Positions 8,235 through 16,947 are shown, counted from the stretch's first letter. The stretch: 19,888 bases of DNA from Chloroflexota bacterium (GCA_016190785.1 JACPPX010000149.1:1-19888), one strand, 5' to 3'. Translations and numbers: made by a program. Notes: a model not told the origin generated them from the sequence alone.

Positions 8235-8897
8235 ATGGAGAAGATGGAACTAGTCGCCCAGAAAAGAGAGCGCCGCGGAAAAGGCGTACAAGAACTCCGC
8301 AACCAAGGGATGATACCGGCCATCCTTTATGGCCATCGTCAGGAACCCATCGCTCTGCAGATCGAAGAACGTAGTCTCAGTAAAGTGGTGAGCGAGGCGG
8401 GCACCCATCACCTCATCAACCTCATGATCGATGGTCAGGAAACAAAGAACGTGCTGGTCAAGGAGATCCAACGCCATCCGGTAAAAGGCAATATCCTGCA
8501 CCTCGACCTTTACGCGGTAATAATGAGCGAGAAGATCCACACAAAAATACCGCTAATCTTCACTGGCACCCCGCCGGTTGTGGCCCGCAAGGAAGGGATC
8601 TTGGTCCATGGCTTGAGTGAGATCGAGATCGAGTGTCTCCCCGGGGACCTGATCGAATCGATCAGCGTGGATGTAAGCGGTTTGACCGAGATCAACCAGA
8701 CGATTAACGTCGTGGATCTCTCTGTAGATCGAGGCATTGAGGTCTTAACTGGCAAGGAAGATATGGTGGCCAAGATCCTGCCCGTGGTGGAAGAGGTGGT
8801 AGAAGAAGCAGTACCCGCTGCCCTGCCCGAGGAGGTGGAGGTCATCGCCAAAGGAAAGGTGGAGGAGGAAGAAGCACCCTCCGAGGAAGAGACCTAG
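8235..8897 (+). CDS. rplY: 50S ribosomal protein L25, long general-stress (CTC/TL5) form
   Basis: 220 residues. The N-terminal L25 domain (about 1-95) binds 5S rRNA: ELVAQKRERRGKG, GMIPAILYGH, HLINLMIDG, VLVKEIQRHPVKGNILHLDLY. The CTC-type C-terminal beta domain follows (PLIFTGTPPVVARKEGILVH, LSEIEIECLPGDL), ending in a very acidic tail, EEEEAPSEEET. The frame is open from 8205, but ATG 8235 is preferred. GAGG lies 8 bases before it and the protein then begins MEKMELVAQ as homologues do. It is transcribed with the repeat protein upstream and closed by the hairpin at 8926. It is the only ribosomal protein gene in the window. Confidence 0.95.
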   Translation: MEKMELVAQKRERRGKGVQELRNQGMIPAILYGHRQEPIALQIEERSLSKVVSEAGTHHLINLMIDGQETKNVLVKEIQRHPVKGNILHLDLYAVIMSEKIHTKIPLIFTGTPPVVARKEGILVHGLSEIEIECLPGDLIESISVDVSGLTEINQTINVVDLSVDRGIEVLTGKEDMVAKILPVVEEVVEEAVPAALPEEVEVIAKGKVEEEEAPSEEET

Positions 8898-8925
8898 GCG
8901 GTTTGGGGATCGATATCTATTCTTG

Positions 8926-8950
8926 GGGGTGGGCTGTCCCACCCCTTTCT
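8926..8950 (+). terminator. Intrinsic terminator after L25
   Basis: GGGGTGGG (8926-8933), tetraloop CTGT, CCCACCCC (8938-8945), then TTTCT. This is an eight-pair GC-rich stem with a short imperfect T tract. It separates the L25 unit from the mreB promoter. Confidence 0.65.
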
Positions 8951-8978
8951 ATCAATTAAAAAGAGTGTGGATTTCTTC

Positions 8979-8996
8979 TTGCCACAAGTTTGGCAA
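8979..8996. promoter_or_regulatory. Palindrome over the mreB -35 box, possible operator
   Basis: TTGCCA-N6-TGGCAA is a perfect 6-bp inverted repeat whose left half is the -35 box itself and whose right half lies in the spacer. A dimeric regulator bound here would block polymerase. Six-base arms could also occur by chance. Confidence 0.4.
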
Positions 8997-9007
8997 ATGG
9001 GTATAAT
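8979..9007 (+). promoter_or_regulatory. Sigma-70-type promoter of the mreB operon
   Basis: TTGCCA (8979-8984), 17-bp spacer and a perfect TATAAT (9002-9007). The predicted start near 9014 leaves only about 12 nt before the mreB ATG, too little for a normal Shine-Dalgarno. Confidence 0.85.
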
Positions 9008-9025
9008 CGCTAAACTGATTTCGCC

Positions 9026-10105
9026 ATGCGCGGAGACTCATTCAGCCCCATTAACTTCGTCCTGGGGTTCTTTTCCCGGGATATCTCCATTGATCTAGGT
9101 ACCGCCAATACCATTGTCTTGGTCCGCGGCCAGGGTATCGTGATCAATGAACCCTCGGTGGTGGCCATCGATCGCAACAACAAGAAGATCCTGGCCATCG
9201 GCGGCGAAGCCAAAGAGATGGTGGGGCGCACCCCGGCCAACATCGTAGCCGTCCGTCCCCTGAAGGACGGGGTGATCTCCGACTTCACGGTGACAGAAAG
9301 GATGCTTCATTATTTCATCCGTAAAGTCCACGAAAGGGTGCCTCTGGCCATCCCCCGCCCTCGGGTGGTAGTAGGGCTTCCCTCGGGGGTGACCGAGGTG
9401 GAGAAGAGAGCGGTCCACGATGCTTGCATCAGCGCCGGGGCCCGCGAGGCATACCTGATCGAGGAGCCATTGGCCGCAGCCATCGGGGTGGGGCTGCCCG
9501 TCGCCGATTCGGTGGGGAGCATGGTCATCGATATCGGCGGGGGAACATCAGAGATGGCGGTTTTCTCTTTAGGAGGGGTTGTGGTTTCCACTTCTATCCG
9601 CGTTGCCGGGGATGAGATGGATGATTCCCTGGTGCAATATGCCCGCCAAAAATACAATCTCCTCATCGGGGAGCGGACCGCGGAACGGGCCAAAATAGAA
9701 ATTGGCTCGGCCTATCCCCTGGAAGAAGAGAAAACAATGGTCCTCCGCGGCCGCAACCTGATCACCGGCCTCCCCCAGGAGGTAGAGATTTCCAGTGTGG
9801 AGGTGCGGGAAGCCATCTCCGGCCCGGTGGAGGCGATCAGTGCGGCGATGAAACAAACCCTGGATGCTACTCCGCCGGAACTGATCTCGGATATAATGGA
9901 GAAGGGCATTGCCCTGGCCGGGGGAGGGGCCCTTTTGCGGGGATTGGCTGAGCGGCTGAGCGAAGATGCCCGGATGCAGGCCTATGTGGCCAATGACCCC
10001 ATGACCTGTGTGGTGCGCGGGGCTGGCAAGGTTTTGGAAGACCTGGACGGGCTGGCTCGATTCTTAATCACCCCGCAGCGTACCCCCTATCCCTGGCAGC
10101 GTTAA
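9026..10105 (+). CDS. mreB: Rod-shape-determining actin homologue MreB
   Basis: 359 residues. The actin/Hsp70-type ATPase signatures are in order: DISIDLGTANTIV (phosphate 1), the VAIDRNNKKILAIGGEAKEMVGRTP strand region, RPLKDGVISDF, DIGGGTSEMAVFSLGG (phosphate 2) and LAGGGALLRGL (adenosine motif). MreB polymerises under the membrane and guides the elongasome to build side-wall peptidoglycan. The N-terminus carries about 10 residues more than typical MreB before the F-F-S-x-D start, including a hydrophobic FVLGFF that may be the membrane-binding loop. No alternative start codon lies between, and no Shine-Dalgarno precedes the ATG, so a near-leaderless mRNA is likely. It is the first gene of the mreB-mreC-mreD-PBP2-rodA operon. 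Confidence 0.97.
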   Translation: MRGDSFSPINFVLGFFSRDISIDLGTANTIVLVRGQGIVINEPSVVAIDRNNKKILAIGGEAKEMVGRTPANIVAVRPLKDGVISDFTVTERMLHYFIRKVHERVPLAIPRPRVVVGLPSGVTEVEKRAVHDACISAGAREAYLIEEPLAAAIGVGLPVADSVGSMVIDIGGGTSEMAVFSLGGVVVSTSIRVAGDEMDDSLVQYARQKYNLLIGERTAERAKIEIGSAYPLEEEKTMVLRGRNLITGLPQEVEISSVEVREAISGPVEAISAAMKQTLDATPPELISDIMEKGIALAGGGALLRGLAERLSEDARMQAYVANDPMTCVVRGAGKVLEDLDGLARFLITPQRTPYPWQR

Positions 10106-10135
10106 TCCCCAGGGTAAAATAAGCAAGGAGCCGAT

Positions 10136-10924
10136 TTGCAGCGACTGGGTATACCAACCTCCCGGCTTCTCTTAATTTTTGTCCTCTTATCTGCATCCCT
10201 TCTTTTTCTGGATTCTCTACGCGTATTGCAGCCCGCCAAAGATGCCCTCTCCCGAATCACCCTACCCCTGATGCAGCTCTTCAGCGGATTCGGCGAAGGG
10301 GTCGCCAGTTGGGGTAGGTATTTTCAAAGCCTGGAGCAATTACAAGAAGAGAACCGGGCGCTGCAAGCCCTGGTGGAGCAACTAACCATCGAAAATGTAG
10401 GTCTCCGGGAAGCAGCCATCGAAAACGAAGAGCTGCGCCGCCTCCTAGAGTTCAAAGCCGCTCATCCCGAATTTGAAACCATCGCCGCCATCGTTGTGGG
10501 CCGCGAGCCATCCTCCCTCTTTCAGGATATAGTGATCGACCGCGGCCGGGAGGATGGGTTGCAACCGGGGATGCCGGTAGTAACCGAACGCGGGCTGGTG
10601 GGACAGGTGGTCGAGGTCTATGCCAATTCCGCCCGGGTGCAAAAGTCAAGGGCAACGGGAGCAGTGCAAGGCACTCCCCAGGGTGGCCTGGTGATGCAAT
10701 TCATACCCCAGGAAGTACAAGTTGAGATGGGAGACATTTTGCTCACTGCGGGACTGGGGGGCCGTTTCCCCCGCGGTCTGGTTATCGGTCAGATAACCGA
10801 GGTGCGGAGGAGCGATGTAGAGGTTTTTCAAGAAGCGGAGGTGCGACCCAGTGTTGATTTCAACCGCTTGGAGATAGTTTTGGTCATCGTCAACTTTGCC
10901 CCTATGCCCACCGGCATGGAATAG
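10136..10924 (+). CDS. mreC: Rod-shape-determining protein MreC
   Basis: 262 residues. One N-terminal membrane segment (about 11-30), then a coiled coil rich in E, Q and L (about 64-106, LEQLQEENRALQALV, ENEELRRLLEF) and the paired beta-barrel domain (VVGREPSSLFQDIVIDRG, GMPVVTERGLVGQV, TAGLGGRFPRGLVIGQI). MreC is the extracytoplasmic scaffold that activates PBP2/RodA. The start is TTG at 10136, supported by AAGGAG five bases upstream. It follows mreB by 30 bp and precedes mreD by 6 bp. Size and motifs are typical. Confidence 0.95.
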   Translation: MQRLGIPTSRLLLIFVLLSASLLFLDSLRVLQPAKDALSRITLPLMQLFSGFGEGVASWGRYFQSLEQLQEENRALQALVEQLTIENVGLREAAIENEELRRLLEFKAAHPEFETIAAIVVGREPSSLFQDIVIDRGREDGLQPGMPVVTERGLVGQVVEVYANSARVQKSRATGAVQGTPQGGLVMQFIPQEVQVEMGDILLTAGLGGRFPRGLVIGQITEVRRSDVEVFQEAEVRPSVDFNRLEIVLVIVNFAPMPTGME

Positions 10925-10930
10925 CCGCAA

Positions 10931-11443
10931 ATGAATATCTACTTTGTAATTGTAGGCCTAGCGGTTAGCACATTATTGCAAATTGCCTTCCTCCCAAAAG
11001 CCATTGCCCCTCTTTTCTCGCCGGACTTGGTTCTCATTCTTGTGGCGTCCTGGAGCCTGCTGCGCGGAGCCAGGGAAGGAATAGTTTGGGGCGGAATAGG
11101 AGGGCTATTTCTTGGGATATTCTCCCAACTCCCTTTGGGCACCCATATCCTGCTCCTCACCTTCCTGGCTTCCCTCATCAGCTTGGTCCAGCCAAGCATC
11201 TACCGCTCTAATCTTCTTTTCCCCTTAGTCGTAGTATTTCTCGCCTCTCTGCTTTACAATCTGGGACTGGTGCTGATTGGGTGGTTAACGTTTGGGGCGA
11301 ACATGACCCTGGCCATGAGGTTTGAACTGTTAATATCCGTTATTTTTCCTCAGGCCCTCGGTAATACTTTCCTTACCCTGCTTATCTATCCTCTTCTCCG
11401 GGCAGTGCATACCGCTACCAGTCGCGCCCGTCTAGGCTGGTAA
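10931..11443 (+). CDS. mreD: Rod-shape-determining membrane protein MreD
   Basis: 170 residues, almost entirely hydrophobic, with about five membrane segments. The recognisable element is SPDLVLILVASWSLLRG near residue 35, typical of MreD, followed by GGIGGLFLGIFS. It is the integral-membrane partner of MreC in the elongasome. Sequence conservation in this family is low, so position between mreC and PBP2 carries much of the weight. Its ATG lies 6 bp after the mreC stop and only a weak GGA-type ribosome site is present, suggesting translational coupling. Confidence 0.88.
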   Translation: MNIYFVIVGLAVSTLLQIAFLPKAIAPLFSPDLVLILVASWSLLRGAREGIVWGGIGGLFLGIFSQLPLGTHILLLTFLASLISLVQPSIYRSNLLFPLVVVFLASLLYNLGLVLIGWLTFGANMTLAMRFELLISVIFPQALGNTFLTLLIYPLLRAVHTATSRARLGW

Positions 11444-11473
11444 GCGACAGCGTCCATTCAGCGCTTCGCTATC

Positions 11474-11502
11474 TTGGTGCCGCTCCCGAGATAAGATATA
11501 AT
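11474..11502 (+). promoter_or_regulatory. Possible internal promoter before PBP2
   Basis: TTGGTG (11474-11479), 17-bp spacer, perfect TATAAT (11497-11502). The -35 is weak. The ATG of PBP2 begins 10 bp after the -10 box, so a transcript from here would be leaderless or nearly so. The 69-bp gap after mreD is otherwise featureless. Confidence 0.5.
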
Positions 11503-11512
11503 CCCCTTGCCG

Positions 11513-13426
11513 ATGAGAAGGACCTTTCTGGATCTGCGCCTCCTGGCCTTCCGCCTGGCGATCGTTTTGGGGTCGCTGGTCCTTTTGGGCCAGACCTGGA
11601 ACCTTCAAGTAGCCCAAGGACAATTTTTTCAGGAAAGAGCAGATCGCAACCGTTTCCGCCTGCTCTCCCTCCCCGCCCCGCGAGGAGTTGTCTACGACCG
11701 GAACAATCAACTCTTTGTACGGAATGTCCCTAGTTTCACCCTCTCTATGATTCCCGCTGACCTTCCTCCTGAGCAAGAAGAAAGAGTGATCTCGCGGCTT
11801 ATTGAGTTATTGGGGGATAACATCACCCTAACCCCGTCCTCAATTCAAGAAATGGTCGCTGCCGGGCGAGAAACCGCACCTTTCACCCCAATCCAGATTG
11901 CCGACGATCTCCCCAGAAACCTAGCTCTCGGCTTGGAAGAGGAAAGGCTTTATCTGCCAGGAGTAGTGATAAATGTAGACAGCAAAAGGGAATATCTCAC
12001 TGGCTCGCTTACCTCACTCCTTTTGGGGTATGTGGGTCCCGTTCCCCAGGAACAATTGGAGGAGTATCTGGGCAAAGGAGATTACTCCCCCAATGATCTG
12101 GTGGGGCTCACTGGCTTGGAGTTGACTTTTGAGGATGTGCTGCGTGGAGAAAATGGGCAGAAACACATTGAGGTCGATGCCCTGGGACGGGAACTCCGCA
12201 CCCTGGGAAGCATCCTCGATCCCCAGCCAGGGAAGAATTTGATTCTGACTCTTGATCTCCAGCTCCAAGAACGGACCACCGAAATCCTGCAACAGGGGAT
12301 GGAGCGGGTGGGAGCTGCCTCCGGGGTGGCTATTGTCATGGACCCCCGTACCGGGGAAATCCTGGCCATGGTCTCGCTACCCAACTATGATAACAACCTC
12401 TTTATCGGGGGGATTTCGGAAGAGGATTTGCAAACTCTGATTCAGGATCCGCGCCATCCCCTGGTCAACCACGCGGTGAGCGGCCAATACCCTCCCGGAT
12501 CAACCTTCAAGCTGGTGGTGGCCAGTGCCGGTTTGGAAGAAAGGGTGGTTTCTCCCTCCTCCCAGCTCTTCTGCGCGGGATCCATTGCTGTCCCTAATCG
12601 CTATGCCCCAGAAGATCCTTCCCTGGATCAGATCTTTCGCGACTGGTTACCCAGCGGACACGGATTGCAAAACATCACCCAGGCAATTGCCAACTCCTGT
12701 GACATCTACTTTTACCTTTTAGCGGGGGGATACCAGGGCCGCAATCCTACGCAAGATTTTGAAGGCCTGGGATTGGAGAAATTTGCGGATTATGCCCGTC
12801 TCTTCGGTTTCGGAGAAGGGTCGGGCATAGAGTTGTCGGGAGAGGCTTCGGGTCTAGTGCCAGATGCCAACTGGAAGCGAGAAACCTACGGAGAACCGTG
12901 GACCACCGGGGATACTTATAACATGGCCATCGGCCAGGGATTTGTCCTGGCTACTCCCTTACAGGTCTTAAATGCCGCAGCAACCGTGGCCAACGGGGGC
13001 ACTCTCCTCCAACCCCAGATCGTCCGCGAGGTGAGAGATTCCGCAGGGAACATCATTCGTCCCTTCCAAGTGAAAGTCATCAGGCAAGTGCCGGTATCTC
13101 CCGAGAATCTGGAAGTGGTGCGGAGAGGGATGCGGGCCGCCGCCACTTGGGGCACCGCAGTGCGCGCTGCCCTACCCGGAGTGGCCGTGGCCGGGAAGAC
13201 AGGGACTGCGGAGCATCCTGGGCCGCGGGATGCGGAGGGGCACCTGCCTACCCATGCCTGGTTTGTGGGTTTTGCTCCGGCAGATGAACCAGAGGTGGCG
13301 GTAGTAGTTTTTCTAGAAAAAGGGAATGGGGCCCAAAATGCCGCCCCTCTCGCCGCCCAAATTCTGGCTGCTTATTTCAATCCTCCGCAGATCACTTTGG
13401 CTCACCCGGGGAATACGGCCCTTTAG
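11513..13426 (+). CDS. mrdA: Penicillin-binding protein 2 (elongasome peptidoglycan transpeptidase)
   Basis: 637 residues from ATG 11513. A TTG two codons upstream is an alternative start, and neither has a Shine-Dalgarno. There is one N-terminal membrane segment (about 13-30), a pedestal domain opened by RNRFRLLSLPAPRGVVYDRNN, then the transpeptidase domain. The catalytic motifs are all present: SxxK as S330-TF-K333 in YPPGSTFK, SxD as S395-C-D in ANSCDIYFY (the PBP2-specific form), and KTGT from K562 in VAGKTGTAEHP. The class B enzyme cross-links new wall together with RodA, whose gene begins 6 bp downstream. Its length closely matches known PBP2. A possible own promoter lies just upstream. 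Confidence 0.96.
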   Translation: MRRTFLDLRLLAFRLAIVLGSLVLLGQTWNLQVAQGQFFQERADRNRFRLLSLPAPRGVVYDRNNQLFVRNVPSFTLSMIPADLPPEQEERVISRLIELLGDNITLTPSSIQEMVAAGRETAPFTPIQIADDLPRNLALGLEEERLYLPGVVINVDSKREYLTGSLTSLLLGYVGPVPQEQLEEYLGKGDYSPNDLVGLTGLELTFEDVLRGENGQKHIEVDALGRELRTLGSILDPQPGKNLILTLDLQLQERTTEILQQGMERVGAASGVAIVMDPRTGEILAMVSLPNYDNNLFIGGISEEDLQTLIQDPRHPLVNHAVSGQYPPGSTFKLVVASAGLEERVVSPSSQLFCAGSIAVPNRYAPEDPSLDQIFRDWLPSGHGLQNITQAIANSCDIYFYLLAGGYQGRNPTQDFEGLGLEKFADYARLFGFGEGSGIELSGEASGLVPDANWKRETYGEPWTTGDTYNMAIGQGFVLATPLQVLNAAATVANGGTLLQPQIVREVRDSAGNIIRPFQVKVIRQVPVSPENLEVVRRGMRAAATWGTAVRAALPGVAVAGKTGTAEHPGPRDAEGHLPTHAWFVGFAPADEPEVAVVVFLEKGNGAQNAAPLAAQILAAYFNPPQITLAHPGNTAL

Positions 13427-13432
13427 GCAAAA

Positions 13433-14521
13433 ATGCGAGAACGGACCTGGCCTCATTTCGATTGGATTCTTTTTGTTACCTGCCTCCTTTTGGTGGGTTA
13501 CGGATTGGTTCTGATCTACAGTGCGGTGTGGGGCACAGGGGATTTGTCTTTCATCCAGCGGCAGGTGACTTTCACTTTCATAGGGGTGGGGTTGATGTTT
13601 TTGGCGGCGATGAGTGACTATCGATTTCTGGAGAGTTTCCAACGCCCTCTATATCTCCTGGCGCTTTTCGCCCTGACGGCGGTATTGTTAGTTGGCGAGG
13701 CCTCCTTCGGAGCCCAGCGCTGGCTGGGGATCCTCCCCTTGCAGCCTTCGGAATTGACGAAGGTGCTGGTCATCATTACCTTGGCCAAATATCTCTCCCC
13801 TTCCGAAGAACAGCGGAGTAACCTGTCTCGGCTTATTATCTCCGGAATTTTGGTCGGTTTGCCCATCATCCTTATTTACCTCCAGCCTTCGCTGGGCACG
13901 GCGATCAGTCTGGGGATTATTTGGCTGGTGATGGCCATCATGTCCGGAGCCCGGCTCCGTTACTTTGGCCTTCTCCTAGTGCTGATTATCTTTTTTGCCC
14001 CATTCGCCTGGAATTATTTGTTAGCCGACTATATGAAAGAGCGGATCCTGATCTTCCTCAATCCCCAAGAGGATCCCCTGGGGGCAGGATATAATATCAA
14101 TCAAGCCCTGATTGCGGTCGGCTCCGGCGGGCTATGGGGCAAGGGGTTCCTCTCCGGCACCCAGAGCCAACTCCATTTCCTGCGGGTGCGGCACACTGAC
14201 TACATTTTCTCCGTGCTGGGGGAGGAGTGGGGATTTGCGGGAGTCGTTGTTCTCGTCTTGTTACTGGTCATTCTCCTCTGGAGGATATTGCGGGCCGCGG
14301 AGTTAGCCGGGGATGCTTTTGGCCGGCTCATCACCGTCGGGGTTGCGGCCATGATTGGTTTTCAGGCTTTCGTCAATATCGGGATGAACCTCGGACTTCT
14401 CCCCGCGGTGGGCATCCCCCTGCCCTTTGTCTCCTACGGAGGAAGTGCGCTATTGGCACTGTTTTTGGCCCTGGGATTGGTGCAAAGCATCGTCATGCGC
14501 CACCGCAAATTGGAATTTTAA
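13433..14521 (+). CDS. rodA: Peptidoglycan glycosyltransferase RodA (SEDS family)
   Basis: 362 residues with about ten membrane segments. SEDS hallmarks are GAQRWLGILPLQPSELTK (93-110), LQPSLGTAISL, the extracytoplasmic loop with the essential Asp in RVRHTDYIFSVLGEEWGF (Asp256), and GMNLGLLPAVGIPLPFVSYGGSAL near the end. RodA polymerises glycan strands from lipid II and works with PBP2. HTDYIFS and the operon partner PBP2 favour RodA over FtsW. It starts at ATG 13433, 6 bp after the PBP2 stop, with only a weak upstream AGG. It is the last shape gene; the next gene begins 20 bp later and has a different base composition. Confidence 0.96.
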   Translation: MRERTWPHFDWILFVTCLLLVGYGLVLIYSAVWGTGDLSFIQRQVTFTFIGVGLMFLAAMSDYRFLESFQRPLYLLALFALTAVLLVGEASFGAQRWLGILPLQPSELTKVLVIITLAKYLSPSEEQRSNLSRLIISGILVGLPIILIYLQPSLGTAISLGIIWLVMAIMSGARLRYFGLLLVLIIFFAPFAWNYLLADYMKERILIFLNPQEDPLGAGYNINQALIAVGSGGLWGKGFLSGTQSQLHFLRVRHTDYIFSVLGEEWGFAGVVVLVLLLVILLWRILRAAELAGDAFGRLITVGVAAMIGFQAFVNIGMNLGLLPAVGIPLPFVSYGGSALLALFLALGLVQSIVMRHRKLEF

Positions 14522-14541
14522 CACATACAAGGGATCAGAAA

Positions 14542-15432
14542 ATGACTAATGGTTTCTACTGTGTATACTGCAACAGGAATAGAAGCGGGACACCTAATTC
14601 AGAAGAAGCCAGAACCAGAGAGCATTTTGTGCCAGAAAGCATAGGAGGTGAATGGGAAATACCGGTGTGTTGGAAATGTAACCAATCTGCTAATAGGAAA
14701 TCCGATGCTCTGTTAAATGAAATAATTTGGAGTTACGAACTATATAGAACAGGAATTCTGGAGCACAATGGATATGCACGGCTAAAGAATGGAAATCACG
14801 TATTCGGGCGGTTCAAATACCAAACCAAACCGAGAGCGGAAGATCCGTCAAAAGTCCATCACCAGTTCCACTGGTTCAATGAAGTATTCTATCGCAGAGA
14901 AGTTCCCAAAGAAGACATAGGATATCTAGTTTTTTATCCGGGAAGTCCTGATCGAGTTAGAGAGTCCACAAGGGCAGTAGCAAAGATCGCACTTGGTGCA
15001 ATCTATTACTTAGCTAACTTCAGAATGGAACAAAAGCTTCTTCATGAACATATAGTCGCTGGTTTGGAGTTCGCGGACCTAAGGGCTTACGCTCAATTTG
15101 CAGAATTCAATCCTGGGGTAAAAGGCAGGTCTAATGGAATCGGATTAGTATCTATGACTCCTGAAGAAGCAAAGACATTCATTCTGACCCTGGAGAACCC
15201 TGAGACTCGTCGGCATTACATCTCCGTAGAGGATTCAAAACAGGGCACCACGGTCACGGTGTGTCTTTACAGTAACTATTTTTGGAAAGTCCTCGTTCCC
15301 AATGCATCTCTCGGTCTGCCTTTTCTTCATGATGAAACCTTGTTAGAAGATCTTGAAAAAGTAAACTTAGACAAAGTGGGTGCACATCAGTATTTAGACG
15401 GCACAGTCCCGATAGTAATCTCTTGGCGTTGA
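14542..15432 (+). CDS. HNH-type endonuclease-like protein, probable recent acquisition
   Basis: 296 residues. The N-terminus holds a zinc-ribbon HNH signature: C7xxC10, EH (27-28) in REHFVPESIGG, then C43xxC46-N47 and N51. The remaining 230 residues are unfamiliar and show no second nuclease motif. The frame is open upstream into rodA, but ATG 14542 is preferred because AAGGGAT precedes it by about 7 bases and the HNH motif begins at once. The gene is much more A+T-rich than its neighbours (33-37% G+C in two 60-base lines counted, against well over 60% in parts of gltX), which points to transfer. It splits rodA from gltX without breaking either. No inverted or direct repeats mark its ends. 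It could be a solitary homing-type nuclease, a defence nuclease or a domesticated protein. Confidence 0.72.
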   Translation: MTNGFYCVYCNRNRSGTPNSEEARTREHFVPESIGGEWEIPVCWKCNQSANRKSDALLNEIIWSYELYRTGILEHNGYARLKNGNHVFGRFKYQTKPRAEDPSKVHHQFHWFNEVFYRREVPKEDIGYLVFYPGSPDRVRESTRAVAKIALGAIYYLANFRMEQKLLHEHIVAGLEFADLRAYAQFAEFNPGVKGRSNGIGLVSMTPEEAKTFILTLENPETRRHYISVEDSKQGTTVTVCLYSNYFWKVLVPNASLGLPFLHDETLLEDLEKVNLDKVGAHQYLDGTVPIVISWR

Positions 15433-15465
15433 GTAGATTCATCAACTAATGTCCGAGTAAAAGAC

Positions 15466-16947
15466 ATGATTCTACCTGAAAGATCCGTGCGCGTGCGCTT
15501 TGCCCCCAGCCCCACCGGGGAACTGCATGTGGGAGGGGCCCGTACCGCCCTTTTCAACTGGCTTTTTGCCCGACACCATAATGGGGCATTTATTCTGCGC
15601 ATCGAGGATACTGATCAAATGCGTTCTACTGAAGAATCTCTAGGCGGCATTCTGAAATCACTGCACTGGCTGGGATTGGACTGTGATGAGGGGCCGGTAG
15701 ATGAGAAAAGCGATAAAGGTCCGTATGGCCCGTATTTCCAGATGAAGCGATTACACCTCTACCGAGAAGCCGGGCAGAGGCTGCTTGATGAAAACAAGGC
15801 TTATCATTGCTATTGCACACCGCAAGAACTCAAGGAGAGGCGCGAGGCCGCCTTGGCGCGGGGAGAGCCGCCCCGCTACGACCGGCGATGCCGTGACCCA
15901 GAGTACCGCAAAGCCAAAGCCGCGGAGGGAAGAAAACCGGCGGTGCGGATCGCTATGCCTCTAGGGGGGGAAACCATCGTTCAAGATTTGGTTCGCGATG
16001 AGGTCCGCTTCCCTAACTCCGAACTGGAGGATCTAGTTCTACTGCGGGCGAATGGGATCCCCACTTATAACTTCGCAGTAGTCATTGACGACCTAGCCAT
16101 GAAGATCAGCCATGTCATCCGCGCCGAAGAGCACCTGGCCAACACCCCCAAACAAATACAGATATATCAGGCATTAGGCGAGGAGATACCTGAATTCGCC
16201 CATGTCTCCATCTTATTAGCCCCGGATAGGACCAAACTTTCCAAGCGTCATGGGGCAGTGGCGGTGCACGAGTTCGCCCGCGCCGGGTATCTTGCCGAGG
16301 CCATGGTCAACTACTTGGCCCTTCTCGGCTGGTCCTATGACGACAAGACCGAGATTTTTACCAGAGAAGAACTTATCAACTACTTTGGCCTGGCAAGAGT
16401 TGTTGCTTCTCCGGCCATTTTCTCTCACGAAAAGCTAACCTGGATGAATGGAGTCTATATCCGCAACCTCAAACCCGAAGAATTAGCCGAGCGACTGCTA
16501 CCCGTTCTCAGGGATGCGAAGCTGGACCCCGACTCCGACACCTTGCGCCGTATAACTCCCCTCATCCAGGAGCGGATCAAATTGCTTAGCGAAGCCCCGG
16601 CTCTGACTGACTTTTTCTTCCAAGCCAGCCTCGACTATGAGCCCCGCCTGCTTTTGAGCAAAGGACTGACACCTACCCAAGCGGAGCAAGCCCTGCGCCA
16701 AGGCCGGGAAACACTGGAAACCACCCAAAGTTTCGACGAGGCCCATATTGAGCCCACTTTGCGGGCCCTGGCACAAAAGATGGACTGGGAGGCGGGGAAG
16801 CTTTTTGGAGTACTGCGGGTGGCGGTGACCGGGAAAACTGTGGCCCCTCCCCTTTTCGGCACAATGGCCTCGTTGGGCAAAGAAAGGGTATTAGAACGAA
16901 TCGAGTTTGCTCTCCAGAAATTGGCTTCCCTTGTTCCCACTAACTAG
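15466..16947 (+). CDS. gltX: Glutamyl-tRNA synthetase (possibly non-discriminating)
   Basis: 493 residues, class I. The HIGH-type motif is PSPTGELHVGG (14-24), the KMSKS-type motif is KLSKR (257-261), and there is a zinc site with C115xC117 and YDRRC (138-142). FARAGYLAEAMVNYLALLGW and the C-terminal helical anticodon-binding domain are present. The enzyme makes Glu-tRNA-Glu. The tRNA-Gln gene immediately downstream hints that it may also misacylate tRNA-Gln for GatCAB conversion, but the discriminating residue was not located. ATG 15466 lacks a strong Shine-Dalgarno; the weak pair TTGGCG-N16-ACTAAT just upstream could give a short-leader transcript. The stop codon lies inside one arm of the inverted repeat that surrounds the tRNA. 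Confidence 0.95.
   Translation: MILPERSVRVRFAPSPTGELHVGGARTALFNWLFARHHNGAFILRIEDTDQMRSTEESLGGILKSLHWLGLDCDEGPVDEKSDKGPYGPYFQMKRLHLYREAGQRLLDENKAYHCYCTPQELKERREAALARGEPPRYDRRCRDPEYRKAKAAEGRKPAVRIAMPLGGETIVQDLVRDEVRFPNSELEDLVLLRANGIPTYNFAVVIDDLAMKISHVIRAEEHLANTPKQIQIYQALGEEIPEFAHVSILLAPDRTKLSKRHGAVAVHEFARAGYLAEAMVNYLALLGWSYDDKTEIFTREELINYFGLARVVASPAIFSHEKLTWMNGVYIRNLKPEELAERLLPVLRDAKLDPDSDTLRRITPLIQERIKLLSEAPALTDFFFQASLDYEPRLLLSKGLTPTQAEQALRQGRETLETTQSFDEAHIEPTLRALAQKMDWEAGKLFGVLRVAVTGKTVAPPLFGTMASLGKERVLERIEFALQKLASLVPTN

Noticed and set aside
14227..14541. N-terminal extension of the HNH frame into rodA
   Set aside because: It overlaps conserved rodA coding in another frame, reads as low-quality protein, and a good ribosome site marks ATG 14542.
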